Source: Microbulbifer aggregans
Lineage (GTDB): Bacteria; Pseudomonadota; Gammaproteobacteria; Pseudomonadales; Cellvibrionaceae
Assembly: GCF_001750105.1 (NCBI RefSeq)
Contig: NZ_CP014143.1
Coordinates: 3,441,501 to 3,505,500 of the forward strand
Length of the DNA: 64,000 nucleotides
Reading direction: 5' to 3'
The position numbers and the translations under genes are program-made. Positions 1 through 9,038 of the stretch are shown one piece after another (within the stretch, counting starts at the first letter, position 1; each line of letters starts with the position of its first letter). The notes beneath the pieces are model-generated. The model was not told where the DNA came from. It did no database searches and was given only the letters and a program-made list of their open reading frames with translations.

Positions 1-1508
1 GGTAATTCCAGCTCCACTGTTTTGTCCACCGGCGGTAGCTGGCTGCGATCGGCTCCTTGCTGGGCAGCGGAATACTTCTCTTCAGGCTTGATGACCAGGG
101 TATAGCTGTCTTCGGAAAGCCAGCGCTTGGCCACGTCCTGTACCTCTGCCGCAGATACCCTGGCGTAATCCTCCAGACCCGCCACCAGCGCCCCCGGGTC
201 GCCGTAGTAAAATTCCGATCGCGCCAGAATGTCGGTCTTGCCACCGAAACCGCCCACCTTCTCCAGTCCCTTGACCAGGCTGGCAAATTCGCTCTGCTTG
301 ATCCGCTTCAATTCCTCAGCACTGACACCCTGCCGGGCAAATTCCCGCAGTTCCTCATCCAGCAACTGCTCGACTTTATCCAGCGGCACACCGGGCTTTA
401 CGTCTACCATCAGGATGATCTGACCCGCCAACTGGCGTCCGTAGTAAAACGCGCTGACACTGGTTGCCAGCTGTTCGTCGCGCACCAGGCGGCGATAGAG
501 CAGTGAGTTTTTTCGGTTGGCCAGCAGTGATGTCATCAGATCCAGCGCATTCTCTTCCTCACTGCCAATGGCGGGTACGTTCCACACCCGGTAGATCCGC
601 GTCTGCGGCACCTGGTCAGTCATCACCTCGCGCTTGTTGATATGCATGGGTATTTCCCAGTTTTGTACCCGCGGCGGCACGCTGGTGCTGGGAATATCAC
701 CAAAGTATTTCCGCGCCATCGCCATGGCTTCTTTCACGGTGATATCGCCGGCGATGACGAGGATGGCATTGGCCGGCTGGTAGTAGTCGGCAAACCACTG
801 TTTCACGTCCGCGAGACTGGCGTTATCCAGGTCCTCCATGGAGCCGATCGTGGTCCAGGAATACGGATGGTGCGGTGGAAAGGTGCTGCGGGCGATAGTC
901 TCGAAGGCCTTGCCGTAAGGCGCATTTTCCCCCTGGCGCTTCTCGTTCTTGACCACACCGCGCTGCTCATCGAGCACCTCCTGGGTAATCGCGCCGCTGA
1001 AGTGCCCCATGCGATCCGACTCCATCCACAGGGCCATGTCGACGCCCCCCCTCGGAACTGTTTCGAAATAGTTGGTGCGATCGCTGTTGGTGGTGCCGTT
1101 CATATCGGTGGCACCAGAACGCTGGAACGGCTCGAAATACTCGCCGGGATAGTTTTCGGTGCCATTGAACATCAGGTGCTCAAACAAATGTGCAAAGCCG
1201 GTCTTGCCCGGCTGCTCGTCTTTGGAACCCACCTTGTACCAGATGTTGATGGCTACGACCGGCGCTTTCGGATCCTCGTGCACGATCACAGTGAGGCCGT
1301 TATCCAGCCGCTCCTTGTGGAAGGGAATCTCAAGTTCAGGCGCCTCCACAAACGCATCGCCGCTGGTGGCGGCAGCCTTGCTGCTTGCCGCTGCCTCTCG
1401 GTCCACAGTCATGGCCCGGTGGGTTTCCTCACCGCCACGCTCGCCACCACAACCTGCGAGCAACATAAACACCAGGGCCACAGAAGACAGAACTGAGGGG
1501 TTCGCCAT
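1..1508 (-). CDS. M16 family zinc metallopeptidase lipoprotein, 3' end outside the window
   Basis: This is an insulinase/pitrilysin-type zinc endopeptidase, probably anchored in the periplasm or outer membrane. I translated it by hand from ATG 1508 and the frame stays open to base 1, giving about 502 residues. The N-terminus is a lipoprotein signal (VFMLLAGC, lipid-anchored Cys20). The inverted zinc motif HxxEH reads HLFEH at residues 107-111, followed by LMFNGTENYPG, which is classic for M16 enzymes. Full-length tandem-domain family members usually have 900 or more residues, so the C-terminal half is missing only because the window ends. The substrate cannot be told from sequence. Confidence 0.88.
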   Translation of the reverse strand, partial: MANPSVLSSVALVFMLLAGCGGERGGEETHRAMTVDREAAASSKAAATSGDAFVEAPELEIPFHKERLDNGLTVIVHEDPKAPVVAINIWYKVGSKDEQPGKTGFAHLFEHLMFNGTENYPGEYFEPFQRSGATDMNGTTNSDRTNYFETVPRGGVDMALWMESDRMGHFSGAITQEVLDEQRGVVKNEKRQGENAPYGKAFETIARSTFPPHHPYSWTTIGSMEDLDNASLADVKQWFADYYQPANAILVIAGDITVKEAMAMARKYFGDIPSTSVPPRVQNWEIPMHINKREVMTDQVPQTRIYRVWNVPAIGSEEENALDLMTSLLANRKNSLLYRRLVRDEQLATSVSAFYYGRQLAGQIILMVDVKPGVPLDKVEQLLDEELREFARQGVSAEELKRIKQSEFASLVKGLEKVGGFGGKTDILARSEFYYGDPGALVAGLEDYARVSAAEVQDVAKRWLSEDSYTLVIKPEEKYSAAQQGADRSQLPPVDKTVELEL

Positions 1509-1698
1509 GTCCTTATCCGGATTTAGAGAGGTGGAAAAATCTGCAAACAGCAGCGGCCGAAAATCGATCAGCACACAAGGAGACTCAGCACCTTCACAAA
1601 AGTTCTGCGGGCGGAGTCAGCCTGCTGGCTAAGTGTAGTAACAGGGACTGATTGGAGGACTGCAAGGAGAAAGCCCCGGGCAGGAGCATCGAGGAGGC

Positions 1699-1726
1699 AA
1701 AAAAAATGGGCGCCACTGGCGCCCAT
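1699..1726 (-). terminator. Rho-independent terminator of leucine dehydrogenase gene
   Basis: A perfect 9-bp stem (ATGGGCGCC / GGCGCCCAT, 3-base loop) lies at 1706-1726. On the minus strand it is followed by a run of T (the A-run at 1699-1706). It sits about 95 bases after the dehydrogenase stop codon. Confidence 0.85.
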
Positions 1727-1819
1727 CAAATACCTCACGAGAGTCGCGACGATGCACTCGTCACCGGGAGAAACCCGTTGCTAGAAGCGCCACCGGACGG
1801 CGAGCGCTTCCGAATCCGA

Positions 1820-2893
1820 TCAGGCTGCCGCCGTATCGTTTTTCAATGTGTCTTCGTGACCGAAACGCTCTTCGGCCACCCGGTCTGCCACATGTGCAGT
1901 GGTTTCACCGGTCTCGTCAGCGCGCTGGAAGACTTCCTGCATGGTGCTGCCGATCGTATCGATGTGCTCTTTGACCTGCGCAGGCTTGTAATCGCCCTGC
2001 TGCTGGTAATAAACGTCGATGATGCCGCCTGCATTGATCACGTAATCCGGCGCGTACAGGATGCCCTTTTCACGCAGCACTGCCGCGTGACGCTCTTCCG
2101 CCAGCTGGTTGTTGGCTGCGCCGGCAATCGCACCCACCTTCAGGCGGGCAATGGTGTCGTCATTCAGGATCGCGCCCATGGCACAGGGGGCGAACAGGTC
2201 CACATCCAGGTCGAAGATCTCATCGGCACCAACAGCGGTAGCACCCAGCTCATTGACGGCGCGATCGATGTTGTCCTGGAAGATATCGGTCACAAACAGT
2301 TCGGCACCCGCCTCTTTCAGCAGCTTGGCGAGACGGAAACCCACATTGCCCACGCCCTGCAGGGACACTTTGAGGCCGCTCAGGTCGGTTTTGCCCCAGC
2401 GGTGTTCAGCGGCTGCTTTCAAGCCCACGAAAACGCCATAGGCAGTGGAGGGAGACGGGTCGCCGCCGTGTTCGGAGCCTTCGATCACACCGGAGACGAA
2501 CTTGGTGCGCTCGCCGATCACGTGCATGTCTTCGACACTGGTGCCCGAGTCTTCGGCGGTAATGTAGCGGCCACCCAGGGTGTTGATGAAGTCACCCATG
2601 GCACGCAGCAGTTCCGGAGACTTTTCTTTGCGCGGATCGCCGATAATCACAGACTTGCCACCGCCCAGCTTCAGGCCGGCCATGGCAGATTTGTAGGTCA
2701 TACCGCGGGACAGGCGCAGTACGTCGTTGAGGGCCTCGCCGTCATCGGCGTACGGCCACATGCGACAGCCACCCAGTGAGGGTCCCAGATTGGTGTTGTG
2801 CACCGCAATAATCGCCTTCAGGCCGCTTTTGGCATCCTGATAGAAAGCAACTTGTTCGTGCTTGTCATAGGCGGGATGGGAAAAAATACTCAT
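1820..2893 (-). CDS. Leucine dehydrogenase (Glu/Leu/Phe/Val dehydrogenase family)
   Basis: This enzyme carries out NAD-dependent oxidative deamination of branched-chain amino acids to 2-oxo acids in the cytoplasm. The 357 residues match the short leucine/valine dehydrogenase subfamily rather than the ~450-residue glutamate dehydrogenases. The glycine-rich substrate segment [11 protein letters not shown] carries the conserved substrate lysine and the preceding TYKSAMAG the catalytic lysine region. A Rossmann motif ([10 protein letters not shown]) follows in the second half. A purine-rich GAGAGGAACA stretch lies just before ATG 2893. The gene is monocistronic, diverges from rnb and ends in a clear terminator. 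Leucine and valine preference cannot be separated by eye. Confidence 0.88.
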   Translation of the reverse strand: MSIFSHPAYDKHEQVAFYQDAKSGLKAIIAVHNTNLGPSLGGCRMWPYADDGEALNDVLRLSRGMTYKSAMAGLKLGGGKSVIIGDPRKEKSPELLRAMGDFINTLGGRYITAEDSGTSVEDMHVIGERTKFVSGVIEGSEHGGDPSPSTAYGVFVGLKAAAEHRWGKTDLSGLKVSLQGVGNVGFRLAKLLKEAGAELFVTDIFQDNIDRAVNELGATAVGADEIFDLDVDLFAPCAMGAILNDDTIARLKVGAIAGAANNQLAEERHAAVLREKGILYAPDYVINAGGIIDVYYQQQGDYKPAQVKEHIDTIGSTMQEVFQRADETGETTAHVADRVAEERFGHEDTLKNDTAAA

Positions 2894-3155
2894 TCTGTGT
2901 TCCTCTCCGGAGACCGGTTCTACAGCTGGGGAACGACCACAGCCCGTTTCTGTTTTTATCGGAAGATAAGATTATATCTAGCGATGGGATATAGAGTTTG
3001 CAAATTTTGCACAATCCGACGCTAGACGGGCGAAACCATCACGTCATCAAGCAATTATTAGGATGAGGGGTCACACAGGAACAAACCTGCCCGCGCAGTC
3101 ACTCTTGCTGTGACCTCGACGTCAAGCTGTCACTGGCCCCTCCGTGTTGGTCTGG

Positions 3156-3161
3156 TAGAAT
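3156..3161 (+). promoter_or_regulatory. rnb: Possible -10 element of the rnb promoter
   Basis: TAGAAT preceded by TGG (extended -10 style) lies 43 bases before the preferred rnb start. Transcription beginning near 3168 would leave no room for a ribosome site before ATG 3174, which favours ATG 3204. The -35 is poor. The rest of the 2894-3155 divergent intergenic region shows no gene. Confidence 0.3.
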
Positions 3162-3203
3162 CCGCGCCCACTAATGACCCCGAATACCCGCAGAGACTCC
3201 GCA

Positions 3204-5153
3204 ATGCTGAATGCCGACGCCCTCAAGCAACTCTCCCAATTGAAGACCGATATCCGCTCCACCAAGGAGTTTGCCGAGGGCCAAGTGCGCGGCAGCAATG
3301 GCAAATTCGGCTTTGTCACCCTGGATGACGGGCGCGAGGCCTTCCTGCCCCCGGCAGAAATGGAACGCGTTTTCCCCGGCGACCGGGTACGGGTCAGCCT
3401 GAATGACGAAGAGAAAGGCAAGCTGTCCGCCGAACTGGACACCCTGCTGGAGTCCGAGCTCAAGTACCTGGTTGGGCAATACGTTCAGCGCGGCCAGGGT
3501 CACTTTGTACAACCGAGTCTGCCGGGCTTCACCCGCTGGATCTTCCTGCCACCCAAAGGCCGTGGCAAAGCCCAGCCCGGTGACTTCATCGCCTGCACCA
3601 TCAACCGGCACCCGTTCAAGGATGGCCGTTCCCAGGCCAGGGTAGAAACCGTGATCGGCAAGCCGGATATGCCCGGCATCGAGCACGCCTATGTAGTGGC
3701 TCAGCACCGACTGCCTGAAGCCTTCGGCAAAGCGGCCCTGGAGCAGGCACAGGATATTGCCGGTAAGCTGGAATCAGTGGTCAGCCAGCGCCAGGACCTC
3801 TCGGGGCTGGGCTTCGTCACCATCGATGCCGAATCCACCCGCGATATGGATGATGCCCTGGCAGTAACCGCTCGAGATGGAGGCTGGACCCTGCATGTGG
3901 CCGTGGCCGATCCCTCCAGCCTGATCGAACCGGGCACCCCGCTAGACAAAGAGGCCTTCAAGCGCGCCCACAGCCAGTACCTGCCCGGCGAGACCCTGCC
4001 GATGCTGCCCCGGGACTTGTGTGAGCACCAGTTCTCCCTGCTGCCAGGTGAACTGCGCCCGGTACTGGTACTGCATGTCGATGTCGATAGCGACGGCAGC
4101 CTCGGCGAGTCCAGTTACGAGTTTGCCGCCATTCGCTCGCAGCACAAACTGAGCTACAACCAGGTGGCTAAGTTCCTCGAGGGAGACGACAGTGCAGTCC
4201 CGGCGGAACAGCAGGAGAGCCTGCGCAACCTCGCCACCATGGCAGAATCCCGCACTGCCTACCGCGCCGGCCACTCACTGATGATGGAAGACCGTCCGGA
4301 TTACGCGATTTACCTCAACGAGCAGCGCAAGATTGCCCGCATCGAGAAACTGGAGCGCAACGCCGCACAGCGCATCGTGGAAGAGGCCATGCTCGCCGCC
4401 AATATCTCCATGGGGCAGAAGCTGGCGGAACTGAACCAGGGCTGCTTCTCCGTGCACCTGGGCTTCCGCGATGAGCGCATGGGTGAGGTGAAGAGCCTGC
4501 TGAAGGAATACCTGCCAGAGCACGCCGAGAAAGACCTGCACCAGCTGGACAATTATCTGGCACTGGTGAAATACCTCGAGACTCACGACGAGCCGCAGAT
4601 GCAGAACCTGCTGGCCGTCCTGAAACGTATGCTGCGCCCCGGCCAGCTGTCCAACACTCCCGGCGCCCACCTGGGCCTTGGCCTGGAAAGCTATGCCACT
4701 GTTACCTCGCCGATCCGCAAGTACAACGACCTGCACAATCACCGCGTGCTGCGTACCGCAGTCGAAGAGGAGCAACTGCCAGCCCTGGACGACACAAATG
4801 TTGAGGCCCTGCAGCAAAGCCTGATCTGCGGCCGCCAGGCCAATCGTGCGCTGGAGCAGTGGCTCTACTGCCAGTTCATGCAGGACAAGGTGGGCCAGGA
4901 GTTCACCGGCAAGGTCACGCAGGTCAACGGCGCCGGCATCGGTGTGCGCCTCGATGCGAACGGCATCGACGGCTTCGTGCGTATGAACGGCGACAAGAAG
5001 AACCCGCCGGAATTCGACGGCAAACACCTGACGCTCACCCACAAGGGCCAGACCTTCCGTCTGGAGCAGCCGGTGACTGTCAAAGTCAGCGGTGTGGACG
5101 TGGACAAGCGCCGCATCGCCCTGGAAGTATTGGAATCCGCTTCGGCCCAATAA
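3204..5153 (+). CDS. rnb: Exoribonuclease II
   Basis: RNase II is a processive 3'-to-5' hydrolase of single-stranded RNA, active in cytoplasmic mRNA turnover. From ATG 3204 the protein has 649 residues, close to E. coli Rnb (644). An N-terminal cold-shock-like RNA-binding domain (KFGFVTLDDGREAFLPP) is followed by the RNB catalytic domain. Its metal-binding aspartate cluster, IDAESTRDMDDALAV, places Asp208, 214, 216 and 217 with the spacing of the E. coli active site. A C-terminal S1 domain ends the protein. An in-frame ATG at 3174 would add ten residues not found in the family. The companion gene is absent, so it appears to stand alone. A hairpin and a REP-like repeat follow it. Confidence 0.92.
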   Translation: MLNADALKQLSQLKTDIRSTKEFAEGQVRGSNGKFGFVTLDDGREAFLPPAEMERVFPGDRVRVSLNDEEKGKLSAELDTLLESELKYLVGQYVQRGQGHFVQPSLPGFTRWIFLPPKGRGKAQPGDFIACTINRHPFKDGRSQARVETVIGKPDMPGIEHAYVVAQHRLPEAFGKAALEQAQDIAGKLESVVSQRQDLSGLGFVTIDAESTRDMDDALAVTARDGGWTLHVAVADPSSLIEPGTPLDKEAFKRAHSQYLPGETLPMLPRDLCEHQFSLLPGELRPVLVLHVDVDSDGSLGESSYEFAAIRSQHKLSYNQVAKFLEGDDSAVPAEQQESLRNLATMAESRTAYRAGHSLMMEDRPDYAIYLNEQRKIARIEKLERNAAQRIVEEAMLAANISMGQKLAELNQGCFSVHLGFRDERMGEVKSLLKEYLPEHAEKDLHQLDNYLALVKYLETHDEPQMQNLLAVLKRMLRPGQLSNTPGAHLGLGLESYATVTSPIRKYNDLHNHRVLRTAVEEEQLPALDDTNVEALQQSLICGRQANRALEQWLYCQFMQDKVGQEFTGKVTQVNGAGIGVRLDANGIDGFVRMNGDKKNPPEFDGKHLTLTHKGQTFRLEQPVTVKVSGVDVDKRRIALEVLESASAQ

Positions 5154-5166
5154 CCGAGTTCCATCG

Positions 5167-5189
5167 GGCGGGCACGCCCCGTGCCCGCC
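5167..5189. terminator. Hairpin downstream of rnb, possible terminator
   Basis: A perfect 9-bp stem GGCGGGCAC/GTGCCCGCC with a 5-base loop lies 14 bases after the rnb stop. There is no long T-run after it, so it may be a weak terminator or an RNA-stabilising hairpin. Confidence 0.4.
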
Positions 5190-5200
5190 AACCTACACTT

Positions 5201-5230
5201 TCGTCATTCCGGCGAAGGCCGGAATTCAGT
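5201..5230. repeat. REP-like dispersed repeat
   Basis: The segment contains TCATTCCGGCGAAGGCCGGAAT, an imperfect palindrome of the CGTCATTCC-type. Repeats of this form (TCATTCC..GCGAA.GC..GGAAT) are known as dispersed intergenic elements in many proteobacterial genomes. Only one copy was noticed in this window. Confidence 0.5.
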
Positions 5231-5347
5231 ACCACTGGACTCCGGCACTGACTGGCCACCGCCACAACCGGTTGGCCAGCAACCAGTAAATTCCAAAAGA
5301 AACACTGCTAGAAGCAATAGCCAGCAACAAATACAAGGGGCCCAATA

Positions 5348-6820
5348 ATGACCAGTATTGCCGAGCTCAACCCAACACCACTGTGGAAGCATTTCGCCAA
5401 ACTCTGCGAAATCCCCCGCCCCTCTAAGCACGAAGAAAAGGTGGTGGCCTACATCCTCGACTTCTGTAAAGAGCGCGGTCTGGACGTCAAGCTGGACCAG
5501 ATCGGCAATATCATTATCAAGAAGCCCGCCACGCCGGGCATGGAAGACCGCAAGACGCTGGCCATGCAGAGCCACGTGGACATGGTGCCGCAGAAAAATG
5601 CCGACACCGACCACGACTTTCTCAAAGACCCCATCAAAGCGTATGTTGAGGGCGAATGGGTAACCGCTGAGGGCACTACCCTGGGCGCCGACAACGGCAT
5701 CGGCGTCGCCGCCATCCTCGCCCTGCTGGAAAGCACCGACATCCCGCACCCGCCGCTGGAAGCGCTGCTCACCATCGATGAGGAAGCCGGCATGACCGGC
5801 GCCAAGCACCTGCAGCCGGGCCACTTCGAGGCAGAATTACTGCTAAACCTAGATACCGAGGACGAGGGCGAACTGTACGTGGGTTGCGCCGGCGGTGTGG
5901 ATATCAATGTCACCCTGCCCTATTCCGCCACTGGTATGCCGGCGGATCACAGGGCATTCAGGCTGAGCGTGCGCGGTCTGCGCGGTGGTCACTCCGGCCT
6001 CGACATCGACAAGGGTCGCGGCAACGCCAACAAGATCGCCAACCGCATTATTGATATCGCCCTGCGCGAAATCACCGACCTGCACACCGCGAGCCTCGAC
6101 GGCGGCAGCCTGCGCAACGCCATTCCGCGTGAATCATTCAGCACCATTACCGTACCGGCAGAGCACGCCGAACGGCTGATGGAAATCGTGCTGCAGGAAA
6201 CCGCCGTCATCAAGGCGGAGCTGGACAACGAAGCCAAGCTGGAAATCACCATCGAGGAAACCGACAGGCCCGCGAGCGTGATGGACCCGGCCACGCAACA
6301 GAAGTTGATCCGCGCCATTCGCTGCTGCCCCAACGGGGTCGCCCGCATGAGCACTGACCTGGAAGGCATCGCCGATACCTCCAACAACCTGGCCCGCGTC
6401 GTCACCGAGGAGGTGGACGGCCAGCATCAGGTACGCATCCAGTGCCTGGTACGCAGCCTGTCCGACAGCGCCCGTGACGACCACGGCCTCAACGTTGCCG
6501 CCACCTTTGAGTTAACTGGTGCCAAGGTATCACTGGACAACGCCTACCCCGGCTGGACGCCCAACATCCACTCGCCGCTGCTGAAGTTGATGAAGGATGT
6601 CTACCAGGATATGACCGGCGAAGAACCGCTGGTGAAGGTCATTCACGCCGGCCTCGAGTGCGGCCTGCTGGCCAAGCCCTACCCCCACTGGGACATGGTC
6701 TCCTTCGGCCCCACCATCCGCCGCGCGCACTCGCCGGAAGAGCGGGTACATATCGAGAGCGTGGGGAATTTCTGGGAGTACTTCCTGAAGGTGGTTCAGG
6801 CCATTCCCTCCCGCCATTGA
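5348..6820 (+). CDS. pepD: Aminoacyl-histidine dipeptidase (beta-alanyl-histidine dipeptidase)
   Basis: PepD is a cytosolic dizinc M20-family peptidase that cleaves Xaa-His dipeptides such as carnosine. The 490 residues match the usual length (about 485). Metal-site motifs are visible in order: MQSHVDMV with His76, LGADNGIG with Asp115, and DEEAG with the catalytic and bridging Glu145/Glu146. A lid/dimerisation domain (GGHSGLDIDKGRGNA) and the C-terminal HAGLECGL and GPTIRRAHSPEERVHI motifs follow, all typical of PepD. It follows rnb by about 195 bases that hold a hairpin and a REP-like repeat, so it probably has its own promoter. Confidence 0.95.
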   Translation: MTSIAELNPTPLWKHFAKLCEIPRPSKHEEKVVAYILDFCKERGLDVKLDQIGNIIIKKPATPGMEDRKTLAMQSHVDMVPQKNADTDHDFLKDPIKAYVEGEWVTAEGTTLGADNGIGVAAILALLESTDIPHPPLEALLTIDEEAGMTGAKHLQPGHFEAELLLNLDTEDEGELYVGCAGGVDINVTLPYSATGMPADHRAFRLSVRGLRGGHSGLDIDKGRGNANKIANRIIDIALREITDLHTASLDGGSLRNAIPRESFSTITVPAEHAERLMEIVLQETAVIKAELDNEAKLEITIEETDRPASVMDPATQQKLIRAIRCCPNGVARMSTDLEGIADTSNNLARVVTEEVDGQHQVRIQCLVRSLSDSARDDHGLNVAATFELTGAKVSLDNAYPGWTPNIHSPLLKLMKDVYQDMTGEEPLVKVIHAGLECGLLAKPYPHWDMVSFGPTIRRAHSPEERVHIESVGNFWEYFLKVVQAIPSRH

Positions 6821-6935
6821 ACCAGCCCTTCAAATCCAGAGGTTGATCCACCCTCCGGTTTTTCGGATAGACTCTTGGCCCGGCGCCCGGGAATTCCTCC
6901 CCGGCGCCGGACTGTTCAGCAACGGGATACCGGCC

Positions 6936-7616
6936 ATGATTTTCGGACTGGGGGCACTGCTCTTTGCACTGCTGGTGTACGGCCCATCACTTTGGGTGCG
7001 CTTCGTGATGTGGCGCCACTCAAAACAGGTGGAAGCCATGCCCGGGACCGGCGGGGAGCTGGCGCGCCACCTCGTGGAGCGCTTCGCGCTGGAGGGTGTC
7101 ACTGTCGAGCGTGGCCAGCCGGACCAGGATCATTACAACCCTGCGGAAAAGATCGTTTCCCTCAGCCCCCGTGTCCATGATGGCAAGTCACTGACGGCGG
7201 TCGCCGTGGCCGCACACGAGGTGGGCCATGCGATTCAATTCATTCGCAACGAACCTGTCAGCCACCTGAGACAGAAACACCTGGGCAAGGCATTCTTTAT
7301 TCGGAAAATCGGTACAGGCCTTCTCCTGTTTCTCTCGACTGTCGCCCTGGTAGTAAAAATCCCGCACCTGTTTGCCCTGGCCATCGGCCTCGGCATTATC
7401 ACGATGCTGGCCTCGGCCTTGATGTATGCCGCCATCCTCCCCGAGGAATACGATGCCAGCTTCAACAAGGCACTGCCGATACTGGAAGAAGGGTATGTGC
7501 CGAGGCAGCACCTGCCGGCAATCCGCTCGGTGCTGAAGGCCGCAGCACTGACCTATTTTGCAGGTGCTCTGGCGGAGATTCTCAGCTTGTGGCGGTGGCT
7601 TCGTTTTATCCGCTGA
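6936..7616 (+). CDS. YugP-type membrane zinc metallopeptidase
   Basis: This is a predicted membrane-embedded neutral zinc metallopeptidase of the YugP/DUF2268-like (Zn_peptidase_2) group. From ATG 6936 it has 226 residues. An N-terminal membrane helix (MIFGLGALLFALLVYGP) is followed by a soluble part with the HExxH motif AAHEVGHAI, and then two further hydrophobic segments (LLLFLSTVALVV and LALAIGLGIITMLASAL) and a C-terminal helix. An in-frame ATG at 6843 would add 31 polar residues before the membrane anchor, which is less likely. The gene starts 115 bases after pepD and may be co-transcribed with it. Its substrate is unknown. Confidence 0.8.
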   Translation: MIFGLGALLFALLVYGPSLWVRFVMWRHSKQVEAMPGTGGELARHLVERFALEGVTVERGQPDQDHYNPAEKIVSLSPRVHDGKSLTAVAVAAHEVGHAIQFIRNEPVSHLRQKHLGKAFFIRKIGTGLLLFLSTVALVVKIPHLFALAIGLGIITMLASALMYAAILPEEYDASFNKALPILEEGYVPRQHLPAIRSVLKAAALTYFAGALAEILSLWRWLRFIR

Positions 7617-7948
7617 CTCTCGTCACCGATGCGAACACCCAGACATCCAGGAGACGAACCGCTTTATCGCCCTCGGATCGAGCACACTTGCTGTTGCCCT
7701 TGGGCCCAGTGCGCCCCCCACTGAGCGGTCTCCGGCAGAGCTATCTCCCCCGCTCTATGGCGCTGGCTACCAGCAGCAGATTCCTGCACTCCGACAGTGG
7801 GCGCACAGGCCAGGCTAGAACGGAGCCTTGCTCCCGCCTTGCCAAGCGATGGGACCAGCGATAAATTCCTTTATTTTAATTTTTTTGTAGAACTTTTTAC
7901 CCAGCAGGTACATCAGAGCATTGCCTAATCACGTTACAAGGAAGCAAA
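7617..7948. other. Intergenic region, no gene seen
   Basis: About 330 bases with short overlapping frames but no convincing gene. The last 90 bases are A/T-rich and probably hold the promoter of the downstream outer-membrane protein gene. Confidence 0.5.
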
Positions 7949-8482
7949 ATGAAACAGCTGGCTCTGCTTGGCGCACTGCTGCCCTCCCTGGCCATGGCCG
8001 ATATCGACACGAGTTTTGGGCTCGGACTTGGCACGCAGTACGGTGGTTTCGCTGGTATCAAGTACTCAGCGGGCATCAATACCAATAAATTTTATGTGGG
8101 GGCCGGTTTTGCAAACCTACCTCGTGCTCACGATGATGAATACGGGTTAACACTGGGCTGGGAAAAAGCGCTTTTCGACAGGCACAGTCTCGGCCTCGCC
8201 ATCCGCACGAAAAAGGACGATATACCAGGAGGATTCTATCCCGACCCGGCATCAGATCAGCCCACCCTGGTCCCATACAAGGACACCTATCGAAGCTTCA
8301 TCGCCGCCACGTATACATTTTATTTCAACAGCTACGACGAGGCCGGCTTTCTTACAGGGCTGAGTGTTGGCAAAACCTATCGACACAACAGTGTCACCGA
8401 TCATCCGGAATACTTCCTGGAGCCTCGGGAAGGGTTTGATTCAGGGGTAGAATACGGCCTCTATTTCGGCTACCAATTCTGA
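7949..8482 (+). CDS. Small exported protein, probable outer-membrane beta-barrel
   Basis: No named family was recognised. The 177-residue product begins with a signal peptide (MKQLALLGALLPSLAMA, cleavage before DIDTSF). The mature part is made of alternating hydrophobic and polar residues rich in Gly, Tyr and Phe, such as FGLGLGTQYGGFAGIKYSAG and KFYVGAGF, as expected for transmembrane beta strands. It ends in an aromatic residue (YFGYQF), the usual signal for outer-membrane insertion. A ribosome site AAGGAAG precedes ATG 7949. An eight-stranded barrel would fit the length, but this is inference. Confidence 0.65.
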   Translation: MKQLALLGALLPSLAMADIDTSFGLGLGTQYGGFAGIKYSAGINTNKFYVGAGFANLPRAHDDEYGLTLGWEKALFDRHSLGLAIRTKKDDIPGGFYPDPASDQPTLVPYKDTYRSFIAATYTFYFNSYDEAGFLTGLSVGKTYRHNSVTDHPEYFLEPREGFDSGVEYGLYFGYQF

Positions 8483-8571
8483 CAGCACAGCCACCCTGAC
8501 TGGTGCCTAAGGCTCAAGCCACGTTTCCTTCTTCGGGCGTGGCTTTATCTTGAGGATCAAGGATTAAAATA

Positions 8572-8901
8572 ATGAAGCAGTTTTCGATTTTTGTTATGCC
8601 CGTCCTTCTGACAGCATGCGGCACAACGACGACTCTAACCAGTTCAGACAGGGAAATAGCGGCAAACCTCAAACGTCAGGAATCGAATTGCGAGTCTCTA
8701 CCGAGAATCTACAGCGGTGTCGCTTACAACTTGTGCAAGATGAACTCCAACAACAATTCGATTTACTTCAATTGGCAGCTTGGGCTATATTTTGTCGACA
8801 GCGTCGCCTCCGCAGCGACAGATACCATTGTGCTGCCATTGACTGCCTACAGCCAGGCAAAAAATGGCAGCCTGCAAATTGATGAGCAATACCGGCCATA
8901 A
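8572..8901 (+). CDS. YceK/YidQ-type small lipoprotein
   Basis: A 109-residue lipoprotein with signal and lipobox MKQFSIFVMPVLLTACGT (Cys16). The YIDQ/YCEK (DUF1375) pattern is recognisable: an IYSGVAYN segment, a hydrophobic middle, and a DTIVLPLTAY motif near the end. Members are envelope lipoproteins of unknown role. AAAATA lies before ATG 8572. The gene follows the outer-membrane protein gene by about 90 bases in the same direction. Confidence 0.65.
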   Translation: MKQFSIFVMPVLLTACGTTTTLTSSDREIAANLKRQESNCESLPRIYSGVAYNLCKMNSNNNSIYFNWQLGLYFVDSVASAATDTIVLPLTAYSQAKNGSLQIDEQYRP

Positions 8902-9038
8902 CGCTGTTGAGGGTTATCACTACAGCGCTTTAGAACGGGAGGAGCAGATCGAAATCCTGCGAGGACAGCCCCGGAGCCCTGCTCCTGGGCTGGTCACCCG
9001 CCGATATAAATCGGGATCTCCTCTCCCGACCCTCTCCC

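Noticed and set aside
642..1496. Long open frame on the plus strand inside the M16 peptidase gene
   Set aside because: It is antisense to the peptidase with its HxxEH motif and lipoprotein signal. No start signal or recognisable product.
1652..2779. 375-residue plus-strand frame
   Set aside because: Antisense to leucine dehydrogenase; composition (many His, Gln, Arg) is that of a shadow frame in GC-rich DNA.
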